Below are positions 35,264 to 44,485 of a stretch of DNA of 64,000 nt, piece after piece (position 1 is the stretch's first letter; every line of letters begins with the position of its first letter). The stretch is from Thiopseudomonas acetoxidans. GTDB taxonomy: Bacteria > Pseudomonadota > Gammaproteobacteria > Pseudomonadales > Pseudomonadaceae. The notes below the pieces were generated by a model. It did not search any database and had not been told where the DNA came from. It saw only the letters and a list, made by a program, of their open reading frames with translations. The DNA is taken from the NCBI RefSeq assembly GCF_030362935.1, contig NZ_JAUCDY010000005.1:1-64000 (forward strand), given 5' to 3'. Made by a program: the position numbers and the translations under genes.

Positions 35264-35874
35264 GACTTAAACTTTTTAGCCGACCGCTACTTCTACTCAC
35301 CACACTCATACTGCTTAGCGCCTGTAGCAATCTCTCTAAAACAGAGAAACCCACAGGTCTAGGCAATGAAAAACTCTGGCAAGCCCACCAACAGCAGATA
35401 AGCCAAGTAGATAGCTGGCAGATCACTGGAAAAATCGCCATACGCAGCAATCAACAATCGGGCAGCGGCGCACTAAGCTGGCTGCAAGAGCAAAAACACT
35501 TCGATATTCAAGTCAGCGGCCCCTTAGGGCAAGGCAACTTACGCCTCAGCGGTCTGCCCAACCAAGTACAACTGACCACCAACACACACAAAGTCACGTC
35601 CAACTCCGTCGAACACCTCATGCAACAGTTACTAGGCTGGAGTGTTCCACTGGATCACCTGCTCTGGTGGGTGCGCGGTCTGCCAGCGCCCAAAATTAAA
35701 CATCAGGTGATGCTTAATGACGACAGCCTTGCCTACCAAATTCAACAGGCTAATTGGAAACTAGATTATCTAAGCTATCAAACCACCAAGACGGGCGCGC
35801 GCTTACCCCAGCGTATCAAAGCTTACGGCCCCGGACTCGAACTCACTTTGTTTATTAAACAATGGCAAGATTGA
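35260..35874 (+). CDS. lolB: Outer-membrane lipoprotein receptor LolB
   Basis: A 204-residue lipoprotein that accepts lipoproteins from LolA and inserts them in the outer membrane. It has a signal peptide with lipobox (LILLSAC), then the family features WQAHQQQISQVDSWQITGKI and SGPLGQGNLRLSG with a hydrophobic cradle domain. The start overlaps the TPR gene (ATGA) and ispE follows after one base, a conserved operon order in pseudomonads. Confidence 0.93.
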   Translation: MRLKLFSRPLLLLTTLILLSACSNLSKTEKPTGLGNEKLWQAHQQQISQVDSWQITGKIAIRSNQQSGSGALSWLQEQKHFDIQVSGPLGQGNLRLSGLPNQVQLTTNTHKVTSNSVEHLMQQLLGWSVPLDHLLWWVRGLPAPKIKHQVMLNDDSLAYQIQQANWKLDYLSYQTTKTGARLPQRIKAYGPGLELTLFIKQWQD

Positions 35875-35875
35875 T

Positions 35876-36742
35876 ATGCAACCACCGGTACAAGGCTGTT
35901 TAAGCCTACCTGCTCCCGCCAAGTTAAATCTGATGCTGCATATTGTTGGGCAGCGCGATGACGGCTATCACGAGCTACAGACACTGTTTCAGTTTCTAGA
36001 TTATGCGGACTATCTACACTTTAATTCTCGTACCGACGGGCTTATTCAGCTACAAACACCCATTGCTGGCGTGCTGCCTCATGACAACCTCATCGTTAAA
36101 GCCGCTAAGTTGCTACAGCAGCACACAGGCTGCTCGCTGGGTGCTGACATCTGGTTAGAGAAAAACCTTCCCATCGGTGGTGGTGTTGGCGGCGGCAGCT
36201 CCAATACTGCAACCACCTTGCTGGGGCTAAATCATCTCTGGCACCTAGGTTTATCCTTAGAGCAACTGGCCGAACTGGGCGTGCAACTGGGTGCTGACGT
36301 ACCCGTTTTCGTCCATGGTAAAGCGGCTTTCGCTGAAGGCATTGGTGAAAAACTAACCTTTGTTGAGCTCGCCGAACCTTGGTATTTGGTGGTTAAACCA
36401 GCCGTTTTTATTAGCACGGCAAAAGTTTTTAGCGATCCCGGCTTGACACGCGACAGCGCAGTAATTAAAGTACGCACCGTTCTTGAGCAAGGCGGTCGAA
36501 ATGATTGCCAAGCTGTAGTAGTTAAACATTATCCCGAAGTTGGACAAGCCCTAGCACTGCTAGAGCAACACGCCCAAGCAAGGTTAACAGGAACTGGAAG
36601 CTGCATATTTGGGGTCTTCCCAAATGAGATAGATGCTGTTAAAGTATCGCACCAGCTTTCAAGCAAACTTGATTGTTTCGTTGCTAAAGGCAGTAATGTT
36701 TCTTTACTGCACAAAGAATTACAAAACAAACTAGAACGCTAG
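35876..36742 (+). CDS. ispE: 4-diphosphocytidyl-2-C-methyl-D-erythritol kinase
   Basis: A 288-residue GHMP kinase of the MEP isoprenoid pathway. The substrate motif PAPAKLNLMLHIVGQRDDGY and the ATP-binding GHMP motif LPIGGGVGGGSSNTATTLLG are present, with ARLTGTGSCIFGVF near the C-terminus. It ends 4 bases before the tRNA-Gln gene. Confidence 0.95.
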   Translation: MQPPVQGCLSLPAPAKLNLMLHIVGQRDDGYHELQTLFQFLDYADYLHFNSRTDGLIQLQTPIAGVLPHDNLIVKAAKLLQQHTGCSLGADIWLEKNLPIGGGVGGGSSNTATTLLGLNHLWHLGLSLEQLAELGVQLGADVPVFVHGKAAFAEGIGEKLTFVELAEPWYLVVKPAVFISTAKVFSDPGLTRDSAVIKVRTVLEQGGRNDCQAVVVKHYPEVGQALALLEQHAQARLTGTGSCIFGVFPNEIDAVKVSHQLSSKLDCFVAKGSNVSLLHKELQNKLER

Positions 36743-36746
36743 ATTT

Positions 36747-36821
36747 AGGGGCGTCGCCAAGCGGTAAGGCAACAGGTTTTGATCCTGTCATGCGTTGGTT
36801 CGAATCCAGCCGCCCCTGCCA
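36747..36821 (+). tRNA. tRNA-Gln (anticodon TTG)
   Basis: A 75-base cloverleaf with encoded CCA. The acceptor arms are AGGGGCG at the 5-prime end and the pairing CGCCCCT near the 3-prime end. The anticodon loop TTTTGAT has TTG at 36779-36781, and the T-loop GGTTCGAATCC is normal. It lies between ispE and prs, as in pseudomonads. Confidence 0.97.
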
Positions 36822-36828
36822 TATTCCG

Positions 36829-36871
36829 AAACCTTTGTGGTTCGCGAAAGCAAAACCACAAAGGTTTTTTT
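36829..36871 (+). terminator. Rho-independent terminator after tRNA-Gln
   Basis: A perfect 14-pair stem (AAACCTTTGTGGTT at 36829-36842 and its complement at 36854-36867) is followed by a run of T. It lies between the tRNA and prs and should end the lolB-ispE-tRNA transcript or attenuate read-through to prs. Confidence 0.85.
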
Positions 36872-36906
36872 CGTCAGGCCCACCCTCAGTAAAACAGGTA
36901 CTGCGC

Positions 36907-37848
36907 GTGTCCAAGATGATGATCTTTACGGGGAACGCAAACCCCGACTTAGCCCGCCGCGTTGCACGTCAGTTACACATGCCTTTGGGCGACGTGTCCG
37001 TAGGTAAGTTCTCTGACGGTGAAGTCAGTGTTGAAATTAATGAAAACGTTCGCGGTAAGGATGTTTTCTTAATTCAGCCTACTTGCGCACCAACCAACGA
37101 CAACCTTATGGAACTCGTATTAATGGTTGACGCCTTCCGTCGCTCTTCTGCATCTCGCATTACTGCGGTTATTCCATATTTTGGCTATGCCCGCCAAGAC
37201 CGTCGTCCGCGCTCAGCTCGTGTAGCTATTAGCGCCAAGGTCGTGGCTGACATGCTCTCCACCGTCGGTGTAGATCGCCTCTTAACCGTAGATTTGCACG
37301 CTGACCAAATTCAAGGCTTTTTCGATATACCAGTAGATAACATCTACGGCTCGCCTGTTTTGGTTGACGATATTCAAGAGCAACGTTTCGAGAATAAAAT
37401 TATTGTTTCACCCGATATTGGCGGGGTAGTACGTGCGCGTGCTGTCGCAAAATCTCTGGGTGTAGACTTAGCCATTATCGACAAACGTCGTCCAAAGCCC
37501 AACGAATCAGAAGTGATGCATATCATTGGTGATGTTGAAGGACGCGCTTGTATACTAGTTGATGACATGGTGGATACTGCCGGCACACTGTGCACTGCTG
37601 CCAAAGCGCTTAAGTCGCGCGGAGCTGCCAAAGTTTTAGCCTACTGTACGCACCCTATTTTCTCGGGCCGCGCCCTAGAAAACATTGAAGGCTCACAACT
37701 GGATGAAATTGTTGTTACCAACACCATTCCATTGTCAGCCGCCGCTCAGGCGTGCAGCAAAATTCGCCAACTCGATATAGGCCCTATAGTTGCAGAAGCA
37801 GTTCGCCGCATCAGCAATGAAGAATCCATCAGCGCTATGTTCCGTTAA
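36907..37848 (+). CDS. prs: Ribose-phosphate pyrophosphokinase
   Basis: A 313-residue enzyme making PRPP from ribose 5-phosphate and ATP, the precursor for purines, pyrimidines, His, Trp and NAD. Conserved parts are KFSDGEVSVEINENVRG, the flexible loop ARQDRRPRSARVAIS and the PRPP motif ILVDDMVDTAGTLCTAA. The start is the GTG at 36907 (VSKMMIFTGN), which gives the family length; the frame is open further upstream but there it overlaps the tRNA and terminator. Confidence 0.96.
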   Translation: MSKMMIFTGNANPDLARRVARQLHMPLGDVSVGKFSDGEVSVEINENVRGKDVFLIQPTCAPTNDNLMELVLMVDAFRRSSASRITAVIPYFGYARQDRRPRSARVAISAKVVADMLSTVGVDRLLTVDLHADQIQGFFDIPVDNIYGSPVLVDDIQEQRFENKIIVSPDIGGVVRARAVAKSLGVDLAIIDKRRPKPNESEVMHIIGDVEGRACILVDDMVDTAGTLCTAAKALKSRGAAKVLAYCTHPIFSGRALENIEGSQLDEIVVTNTIPLSAAAQACSKIRQLDIGPIVAEAVRRISNEESISAMFR

Positions 37849-37891
37849 TAGCGCTGGTAACTACAGCCTGATTAACAGGCTGATAAATCAA

Positions 37892-37922
37892 CCGCCTAAC
37901 ACTGGTCGCAGGTGTTAGGCGG
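37892..37922 (+). terminator. Stem-loop between prs and rplY
   Basis: A perfect 11-pair stem (CCGCCTAACAC and complement) with a 9-base loop is followed by TGTTGTTT, only a weak T-tract. It may be a leaky terminator after prs or a leader structure of rplY. A smaller hairpin (CAGCCTG and CAGGCTG) precedes it at 37864-37882. Confidence 0.6.
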
Positions 37923-37944
37923 TGTTGTTTACTGGAGATACACA

Positions 37945-38583
37945 ATGAGCGAATTTACTCTGAATGCCCAAGAGCGTTCTGACTTAGGGAAAGGTGCGAG
38001 CCGCCGCCTACGTCGCAACGCCAATCTGATTCCTGCTGTCATTTATGGCGCAGGTAAAGAAGCTGCCTCAATCAGCCTTGAAAACCGTGAGATGGCTAAG
38101 CTATTGCTTAACGAAGCTGCTTTTAACAGCATCTTGACCCTCAAGATTGGCAGCAAAAAAGAAGACGTACTGATCAAAGACCTGCAGCGCCACCCGGCCA
38201 AAGGCTTTGTGTTACACGCTGACTTTATCCGCGTTGTTGCTAACCAGAAGCTGACTGCATTAATCCCAGTTACACTCATCAACGAAGAAAACTGTGTGGG
38301 TGTTAAGCGTGATGGCGGTGAACTGTTCCGTCCGTCTCCTGAGCTAGAAGTTTCTTGCTTGCCTAAAGATCTGCCAGATACCATCGAAGTTGATGTTGCC
38401 AACCTTGAAGTGGGTCAGGTGATTCACGTTGAAGACATTAAAGCACCTAAGGGTGTTGAGTTTGTTGGCACTGGTATTGCCGTAGTTACGGTAACCGCAG
38501 CACGCGTATCTGCAGAAGAAGACGAAGTAGTTGAAGCAGCTGATGCTGCTGAAGAAGCAAAAGACGAGAAAGCAGAAGACTAA
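37945..38583 (+). CDS. rplY: 50S ribosomal protein L25 (CTC type)
   Basis: A 212-residue long-form L25 that binds 5S rRNA. The N-terminal domain (FTLNAQERSDLGKGASRRLR, IPAVIYGAG) is the L25 fold and the rest is the CTC beta domain with an acidic tail (EEDEVVEAADAAEEAKDEK). The ATG at 37945 follows TGGAGA. The TAA stop is also the first bases of an inverted-repeat element. Confidence 0.95.
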   Translation: MSEFTLNAQERSDLGKGASRRLRRNANLIPAVIYGAGKEAASISLENREMAKLLLNEAAFNSILTLKIGSKKEDVLIKDLQRHPAKGFVLHADFIRVVANQKLTALIPVTLINEENCVGVKRDGGELFRPSPELEVSCLPKDLPDTIEVDVANLEVGQVIHVEDIKAPKGVEFVGTGIAVVTVTAARVSAEEDEVVEAADAAEEAKDEKAED

Positions 38584-38726
38584 GGAACGTCTGAATAACG
38601 TTACCGAGGACGCTAGCACAAGGCAAAAACGCATGAAAAAGCGCAGTTTACACCAAGTAAATGAGCATTTTGAGTACGTTTTTAACGCAGTGATAGCTAC
38701 GCAGGTAGTTATTCAGAGGCTTCCTG
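38581..38726. repeat. 146-bp inverted-repeat (MITE-like) element, full copy 2
   Basis: Starts TAAGGAACGTCTGAATAACG, where TAA is the rplY stop codon, and ends GTTATTCAGAGGCTTCCT. The interior is the reverse complement of copy 1 with a few changes. It separates rplY from pth and may change their co-expression. A reading frame crossing it has no merit. Confidence 0.85.
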
Positions 38727-38756
38727 ATTCTGCCTCTGCCTTAAGGAGCCCCAGTC

Positions 38757-39341
38757 GTGACTGCTGTAAAACTGATCGTTGGCCTAGGTAACCCGGGTCC
38801 ACAATACGAACAGACAAGGCATAACGCTGGGGCTCTTTTTGTTGAGCGACTCGCAGATGCCATGCACTGTACGCTCAGCCCAGATAAAAAATATTTTGGC
38901 CTTAGTGCAAAATTTACTCATCAAGGCCAAGATGTGCGTCTGCTTATTCCTACCACCTACATGAACCGTAGCGGTCAGTCTGTTGCTACGCTGGCTAATT
39001 TTTTCCGCATCAAGCCTGAAGAAATCCTTGTCGTTCATGATGAATTAGATTTGCCACCCGGTACTTGCAAACTTAAACAGGGCGGCGGACATGGTGGTCA
39101 TAACGGTTTAAAAGACATTATTGCCTGCCTTGCCAATCAGAATACATTTTATCGCTTACGCATTGGTATTGGCCACCCAGGTCATAGCAGTCAGGTTACC
39201 GGCTTTGTTCTAGGCCGTGCGCCTAGTAGCGAGCAACAACTGATTGACTCTACAATAGAGCACGCCATTGCTGTATTGCCTGAAATCCTTGACGGACAAT
39301 GGTCACGCGCCACGCAACAATTACACAGTTACAAAGCCTAG
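38757..39341 (+). CDS. pth: Peptidyl-tRNA hydrolase
   Basis: A 194-residue enzyme that frees tRNA from peptidyl-tRNA. Key residues are visible: Asn in VGLGNPGPQYEQTRHNAG with catalytic His in the TRHNAG part, Asn in TYMNRSG, and Asp in VVHDELDLPPG. The start is a GTG preceded by AAGGAG. It is followed by ychF, its normal neighbour. Confidence 0.96.
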   Translation: MTAVKLIVGLGNPGPQYEQTRHNAGALFVERLADAMHCTLSPDKKYFGLSAKFTHQGQDVRLLIPTTYMNRSGQSVATLANFFRIKPEEILVVHDELDLPPGTCKLKQGGGHGGHNGLKDIIACLANQNTFYRLRIGIGHPGHSSQVTGFVLGRAPSSEQQLIDSTIEHAIAVLPEILDGQWSRATQQLHSYKA

Positions 39342-39408
39342 CCTGCTGCCACCTTTTTGTTCGGCACTAGCCACCTAGCAGCCTTTCTTTTATTTTGAGG
39401 TACGTTTT

Positions 39409-40509
39409 ATGGGGTTTAAATGCGGTATCGTCGGCCTACCCAACGTCGGCAAATCCACTCTTTTCAATGCGCTAACCAAATCTGGCATTGCTGCTGAAAA
39501 CTTCCCTTTTTGTACTATAGACCCCAACAGCGGCATTGTGCCTGTACCGGATCCACGCCTAGATGCTTTAGCGCAAATCGTCAAGCCCGAGCGCGTGCTG
39601 CCCACCAGTATGGAGTTTGTGGATATCGCTGGCTTGGTGGAAGGAGCCTCTAAAGGAGAAGGCCTAGGCAATAAGTTTTTGGCTAATATCCGTGAAACAG
39701 ATGCTATCGCCCACGTGGTGCGCTGCTTTGAAGATGATAACATCATTCACGTTGCCAACAGCGTTGACCCAAAACGAGATATTGAAATTATCGACTTGGA
39801 GCTTATTTTTGCCGACCTAGAAAGTGGCGAAAAACAATTACAGCGTATAAGCCGTAATGCCAAGGGTGGCGATAAAGAAGCTTTGCAACAAAAAGCTATT
39901 TTAGAAAAGCTACTGGATCACTTTACTTCAGCTAAGCCAGCGCGCTCACTTATCAAAGACTGGAGCGAAGAAGAACAACGCATCGTTAAAGGTTTTCATT
40001 TTTTAACCAGCAAGCCCGTCATGTACATTGCTAACGTGGCTGAAGATGGTTTTGAAAATAACCCTCTGCTGGATGTAGTGCGCGAAATTGCCGCCGAAGA
40101 AAACGCCCTAGTTGTGGCAGTATGTAACAAAGTTGAAGCTGAGCTGGCTGAGCTGGACGATGGCGAAGACAAAGACATGCTACTTGAAGACTTAGGTCTT
40201 GATGAACCCGGTCTAAACCGTGTTATTCGTGCAGGCTATCAACTGTTAAATTTACAAACCTACTTCACTGCGGGCGTTAAAGAAGTACGCGCTTGGGCAG
40301 TAAAAGTAGGCGCTACTGCACCGCAAGCAGCAGCAGTGATCCATACGGACTTTGAGCGCGGTTTTATTCGTGCAGAAGTTGTTAGCTATGACGATTTTAT
40401 TCAGTACAAAGGCGAGGCCGGTGCTAAAGAAGCTGGTAAGTGGCGCTTGGAAGGTAAGGAATATATCGTTAAAGATGGCGATGTAATGCACTTCCGCTTC
40501 AATGTGTAA
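39409..40509 (+). CDS. ychF: Ribosome-binding ATPase YchF
   Basis: A 366-residue Obg-family P-loop protein that prefers ATP. It has Walker A GLPNVGKST, switch DIAGLVEGASKGEGLGN, NKVEAE in place of the GTP-specific NKxD, a coiled-coil insertion and a C-terminal TGS domain (LQTYFTAGVKEVRAW, VKDGDVMHFRFNV). Linked to translation and stress response. TTGAGG precedes the ATG. Confidence 0.96.
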   Translation: MGFKCGIVGLPNVGKSTLFNALTKSGIAAENFPFCTIDPNSGIVPVPDPRLDALAQIVKPERVLPTSMEFVDIAGLVEGASKGEGLGNKFLANIRETDAIAHVVRCFEDDNIIHVANSVDPKRDIEIIDLELIFADLESGEKQLQRISRNAKGGDKEALQQKAILEKLLDHFTSAKPARSLIKDWSEEEQRIVKGFHFLTSKPVMYIANVAEDGFENNPLLDVVREIAAEENALVVAVCNKVEAELAELDDGEDKDMLLEDLGLDEPGLNRVIRAGYQLLNLQTYFTAGVKEVRAWAVKVGATAPQAAAVIHTDFERGFIRAEVVSYDDFIQYKGEAGAKEAGKWRLEGKEYIVKDGDVMHFRFNV

Positions 40510-40552
40510 TAGGTTCTAATAGCTACACCATAGGCAATCCAGTCCCCCGCTA

Positions 40553-41302
40553 ATGACTTTACTTACCCCAGAAGCACTTGGCATCGGTTTGATTTTAGGC
40601 AGCCTGCTGGGCCTAACTGGGGCTGGGGGTTCGCTGGTTGCCCTGCCATTACTGCTCAGCCTACACTTACCCATGCGCGACGCTATCGGAATAAGTTTAG
40701 GTGTTGTGGGTTTATCCGCCTTGATTGGCGCCATCGGCCGCTGGCGTAGCGGCCATATCCACTCGCGTACCGTGCTCACCCTAGCCATTACCGGCGTGCC
40801 AGGCAGTTGGATCGGACAGTTTCTGGGGCACTATACCAATGAAACCTATTTGGTTATCGCCTTTTGCTTGCTGGTGCTTTGGTCCGCGCAGCGTATGTGG
40901 CGTCAAGCACGCTTACCTGATACTACAGAACGCCAACACCGCCCTGCTATTTTGGTCGGTATTGGCTTATTGGTCGGCGTACTCTCTGGCTTAATGGGCG
41001 TTGGCGGTGGTTTTTTAATCGTTCCTGCCCTGCTGTGGTTTAGCTCACTGTCCATGCTGGCGGCAACAGCTACATCCATGGCAGTGATTGCGCTGGTTTC
41101 TGGCTCAGGCTTTTTGATCTATATAAGCTCAGCTAGTCCGCCCGTTGGCTTACTGGCTGGACTGTTTAGCGGTGGTGCAATTGGCGTTTTACTCGGCAAT
41201 CGTTTGGCCTACAAACTCGGCGGTCCGACCCTGCAGCGAATATTTGCTTTGGTATTACTGACGGTTAGCCTGACAATAGCAGCACAAAAGCTGCTCAATT
41301 AA
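40553..41302 (+). CDS. TauE/SafE-family membrane exporter
   Basis: A 249-residue inner-membrane protein with about eight helices in two TSUP halves (LGIGLILGSLLGLTGAGGSL and the parallel VGIGLLVGVLSGLMGVGGGF). The family moves sulfite, sulfoacetate or other organic anions. The substrate here is unknown. It is convergent with dinB, with 12 bases between the stops. Confidence 0.88.
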   Translation: MTLLTPEALGIGLILGSLLGLTGAGGSLVALPLLLSLHLPMRDAIGISLGVVGLSALIGAIGRWRSGHIHSRTVLTLAITGVPGSWIGQFLGHYTNETYLVIAFCLLVLWSAQRMWRQARLPDTTERQHRPAILVGIGLLVGVLSGLMGVGGGFLIVPALLWFSSLSMLAATATSMAVIALVSGSGFLIYISSASPPVGLLAGLFSGGAIGVLLGNRLAYKLGGPTLQRIFALVLLTVSLTIAAQKLLN

Positions 41303-41314
41303 TTTTAACGCACT

Positions 41315-42391
41315 TCAATCAAAAGGCAGCTCAAGCTGTTGCGCCTGCCCTTGCAAGTCTTCCAAGCGAATCCCCAAACCCAGCAAACGCACCGGTTTGT
41401 TACCGCGGGCATAAGCGGCAGACAGCATCATGGCGTAACGCTCTTGGCTCACCAACGCGCCCGCCTGCTCCAAAGTGGTTTGGGTAAAGTCATGGAACTT
41501 GATTTTTACGTAGGGACGGTCAATTCGATATTCCTCACCTACGCGCGCCAAACGTTTATTTAAACTCTCCATGAGCATAGGTATTTGCGCCAAACAGGCC
41601 GCCAAATCCGGCAGATCTTGGTTAAATGTCTGCTCAACACTCACACTTTGGCGTCGACTATTGGCCTCTACAGGACGCTCGTCCCTGCCATGAGCCAGTT
41701 GCCATAAACGCTCGCCAAACTTGCCAAAGTGTTTGATTAACTGCAGCGGCTCAAACTTGCGTAAGGTGGCGCAATCACTGATTCCTAATCGCTCAAGCTT
41801 TTGTGCAGTCACTCGCCCCACACCATGCAATTTCGTCACCGGCAACTGCAAAACAAACTCATCCACCTCGGCTGGCGTAATCACAAATAAGCCATTGGGT
41901 TTGCGCCAGTCCGAAGCGATTTTGGCTAAAAACTTATTCGGCGCTACGCCTGCCGAGACCACCAAACGCAACTCTTGCCAAACGCGACTGCGGATCTCTT
42001 GCGCCATCAGGGTCGCACTGCCATGACAGTTTTCACTAGCAGTTACATCAAGAAAAGCCTCATCTAAGGATAAGGGTTCGATAATGTCGCTGTAGTCCTG
42101 CAAAATGGCGTGAATCTCACGTGAAACTTGGCGATATATATCCATTTTGGGGTGAATGACGATTAAGTCAGGACACAGCTTAAGTGCCTGCGCCATGGGC
42201 ATCGCTGAGTGCACTCCCCAACTACGCGCCTCATAGTTACAGGTCGCCACCACACCGCGCTGACGCTCATTACCACCCACTGCCACAGGCTTGCCCTGCA
42301 AACCCGGGTCTTCGCGCGTCTCCACCGCGGCATAGAAGCAATCCGCGTCGATATGGATGATTTTGCGCTCTGCCACGGCTGCCTTACTCAA
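41315..42391 (-). CDS. dinB: DNA polymerase IV
   Basis: A 358-residue Y-family translesion polymerase. Metal-binding residues lie in HIDADCFYAAVE and SLDEAFLDVT, followed by the thumb with VGRVTAQKLERLG and the little finger domain. It ends LQLPFD-like (QQLELPFD), the beta-clamp-binding peptide. Probably SOS-induced, though no LexA box was identified: its start overlaps the upstream omega-amidase gene by 4 bases. Confidence 0.95.
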   Translation of the reverse strand: MSKAAVAERKIIHIDADCFYAAVETREDPGLQGKPVAVGGNERQRGVVATCNYEARSWGVHSAMPMAQALKLCPDLIVIHPKMDIYRQVSREIHAILQDYSDIIEPLSLDEAFLDVTASENCHGSATLMAQEIRSRVWQELRLVVSAGVAPNKFLAKIASDWRKPNGLFVITPAEVDEFVLQLPVTKLHGVGRVTAQKLERLGISDCATLRKFEPLQLIKHFGKFGERLWQLAHGRDERPVEANSRRQSVSVEQTFNQDLPDLAACLAQIPMLMESLNKRLARVGEEYRIDRPYVKIKFHDFTQTTLEQAGALVSQERYAMMLSAAYARGNKPVRLLGLGIRLEDLQGQAQQLELPFD

Positions 42392-43188
42392 TCCCTGTCT
42401 GAAATACTGAAATCATCTGCATCCATATAGGCAGGAAATTTCTGTTTAAAGCGCGCTAAGGATTGCGCGTTAAGGCGCACGTGGTAAACGCCTTCTTGTT
42501 CATACGCCAGCAACAATGGATCACCCAAATAATCCAGCGCTTGGGAGTCGCCGCTGTGTGGGTAACCATTATGGTCCTCACCAATGCGGTTAACACCCGC
42601 CACATAGCATTGATTTTCAATGGCACGTGCGGCTAACAAACGATTCCAGGTCGAGCGGCGCACTTTTGGCCAGCAGGCGACATACAGCAGTAAATCGGTA
42701 TTTTGCGCATCACGGCTCCACACTGGAAAGCGCAGGTCATAACAAATCAGCGGACGAATACGCCAGCCTTTAAGTTCGACCACCAGCTGCCGCTGACCGG
42801 CAGTATAGTGCTCGTGCTCACCAACCATGCGGAACAAGTGGCGCTTGTCATAATGCTGCAAACTGCCATCCGGACAAGCCCACAGTAATCGATTGCGATA
42901 ATCACCCTCTGCCACACGTACAATCAAACTGCCGCAAACGACAGCGTTAAGCTGTTTAGCCTGCACCAACAGCCACTGGGTCGTTAGCCCGTTAATTTCT
43001 TCTGCATGTGCGGCGGACTCCATGCTAAAACCGGTATTAAACATTTCGGGCAACACGACCAAATCAGCAGCCTGAACCTGGGTAAGTAAGCGTTCAAAGT
43101 TTGCCAAATTTGCTTTTACATCCCCAAACACTAAGGGTGCTTGCACCAAGGCTAACTGCAAGTCAGTCAGATCATTTATATCGCGCAT
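42388..43188 (-). CDS. Nitrilase-superfamily omega-amidase (YafV-like)
   Basis: A 266-residue carbon-nitrogen hydrolase. The Glu-Lys-Cys triad appears in VVLPEMFNTGFSM, YDKRHLF and PLICYDLRFPVW. YafV-type enzymes hydrolyse alpha-keto-glutaramate or alpha-ketosuccinamate to the keto acid and ammonia. Its neighbour at 43176, a methionine-type glutamine transaminase, makes such keto-amides, and the two overlap by 13 bases. This supports a coupled transamination-deamidation pair in methionine salvage. Confidence 0.88.
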   Translation of the reverse strand: MRDINDLTDLQLALVQAPLVFGDVKANLANFERLLTQVQAADLVVLPEMFNTGFSMESAAHAEEINGLTTQWLLVQAKQLNAVVCGSLIVRVAEGDYRNRLLWACPDGSLQHYDKRHLFRMVGEHEHYTAGQRQLVVELKGWRIRPLICYDLRFPVWSRDAQNTDLLLYVACWPKVRRSTWNRLLAARAIENQCYVAGVNRIGEDHNGYPHSGDSQALDYLGDPLLLAYEQEGVYHVRLNAQSLARFKQKFPAYMDADDFSISDRD

Positions 43189-44321
43189 AGTAATTCTCCT
43201 GCTTGTTCAAGGGTGGCGGTGGTTTTAGCAAAACATAACCTTAGCAAAAACTGCTGCTCAGGTGGCTGCTGGTAAAAGACCGACAACGGAATACTGGCGA
43301 TACCTTTGTGCTCAGTCAGCCAGCGCGCCATAGCTACATCATCCAAATCATCACGAATAGCTCGGTAATCCACCAATTGAAAATAGGTACTGGCGCTGGG
43401 GCTAAAAGTAAATCGAGACTCTGTTAGCGCTGCACATAACTGATCACGCTTGACCTGATAAAACGCGGGCAACTCCTGAATGTGTTCAGGATGGTTTTGC
43501 ATAAAATCGGCCAAAGCTAGCTGGATAGGCGTGGGCGCACAAAAGCTCACATACTGATGCACTTTTCGCACCTCAGCTGTCAATGCAGGCGGCGCAGCCA
43601 GGTAACCGGTTTTCCAACCCGTCACATGAAAAGTTTTGCCAAAGGAGCCCACCACACAGGCGCGCGAAAAAAGCTGCGGATGATTTAACACCGACTGATG
43701 CTGGCGTCCGTCAAACAACAAATGCTCATACACCTCATCACTCAGAATATAAATACCCTGCTCCTGCGTTAGCTGGGCCAACTGGGTTAAATCTTCCTGC
43801 GTGATGGTGGCACCACTGGGATTGTGCGGGCTATTGATAATAACCAAACGCGTACGCGGCGAAAGCGCTTGAGCAAAAGCCTGCCAGTCATAGCTAAAGT
43901 CGCTGCTTAGCGGCACATGTACTGTACGTCCTCCTGCCAAACGCACGGCCGGTGCATAACTGTCATAACAGGGATCAAACACTATGACTTCATCACCCAG
44001 TCCGACGATGGCCTGTATGGCACAGAACAACGCCTGAGTTGCGCCGGGCGTAATGGTGAGCTCCTGCTCCGGGCACAGTGTAGCGCCATAAAGCTGCGTG
44101 ATACTTTGCGCTAGCTGCTCACGCAAGGGCGCAACACCTACCATGGAGGCGTATTGATTGTGCCCAGCTTGTGCATAACGCCCCAAGGCGGCAATTAAGG
44201 GTTCGGGCGCCTGGAAATCCGGAAAACCCTGCGACAGATTAAGCGCACCATGCTGCTGTGCGAGCTGCGACATTTGACTAAAGATGGTTAAACCCACATC
44301 AGGAAGCTTGGACTGAATCAT
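43176..44321 (-). CDS. Methionine-type aminotransferase (YbdL-like)
   Basis: A 381-residue PLP enzyme of fold type I. It has LSQGFPDFQAPEPL, the PLP ring region SPHNPSG, SDEVYEHLLFDG and the Schiff-base Lys in GSFGKTFHVTGWK. Closest in wording to E. coli YbdL, which transaminates methionine, and to glutamine-dependent transaminases of methionine salvage. It overlaps the omega-amidase gene. Confidence 0.88.
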   Translation of the reverse strand: MIQSKLPDVGLTIFSQMSQLAQQHGALNLSQGFPDFQAPEPLIAALGRYAQAGHNQYASMVGVAPLREQLAQSITQLYGATLCPEQELTITPGATQALFCAIQAIVGLGDEVIVFDPCYDSYAPAVRLAGGRTVHVPLSSDFSYDWQAFAQALSPRTRLVIINSPHNPSGATITQEDLTQLAQLTQEQGIYILSDEVYEHLLFDGRQHQSVLNHPQLFSRACVVGSFGKTFHVTGWKTGYLAAPPALTAEVRKVHQYVSFCAPTPIQLALADFMQNHPEHIQELPAFYQVKRDQLCAALTESRFTFSPSASTYFQLVDYRAIRDDLDDVAMARWLTEHKGIASIPLSVFYQQPPEQQFLLRLCFAKTTATLEQAGELLCAI

Positions 44322-44339
44322 GAAGGTAAGCCTTGTGTT

Positions 44340-44380
44340 TGAACAAAGTAGCTATAGGAAACGCTGAATAATGTTAGCGC
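44340..44380. repeat. Possible short remnant of the inverted-repeat element
   Basis: AGGAAACGCTGAATAATGTT followed by AGCGCC resembles one end of the full elements (AGGAACGTCTGAATAACGTT followed by ACCGAGGACGC). Only about 30 bases match, with gaps, and no second end is seen. Confidence 0.3.
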
Positions 44381-44485
44381 CTCATATAATAAACCATTGC
44401 CAGCCAAAGGCTCTATGGCTTCATTACAGTGCAAAGTCTTATATACTCGCTATCATCGTAGAAAATAAAGAGACTTTGGCTGCCC

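Noticed and set aside
36790..36906. N-terminal extension of prs into the tRNA-Gln gene
   Set aside because: The region is tRNA and a terminator. The GTG at 36907 gives the normal 313-residue protein.
38531..38791. Plus-strand frame across the rplY-pth gap
   Set aside because: It is made of rplY out of frame, an inverted-repeat element and the start of pth.
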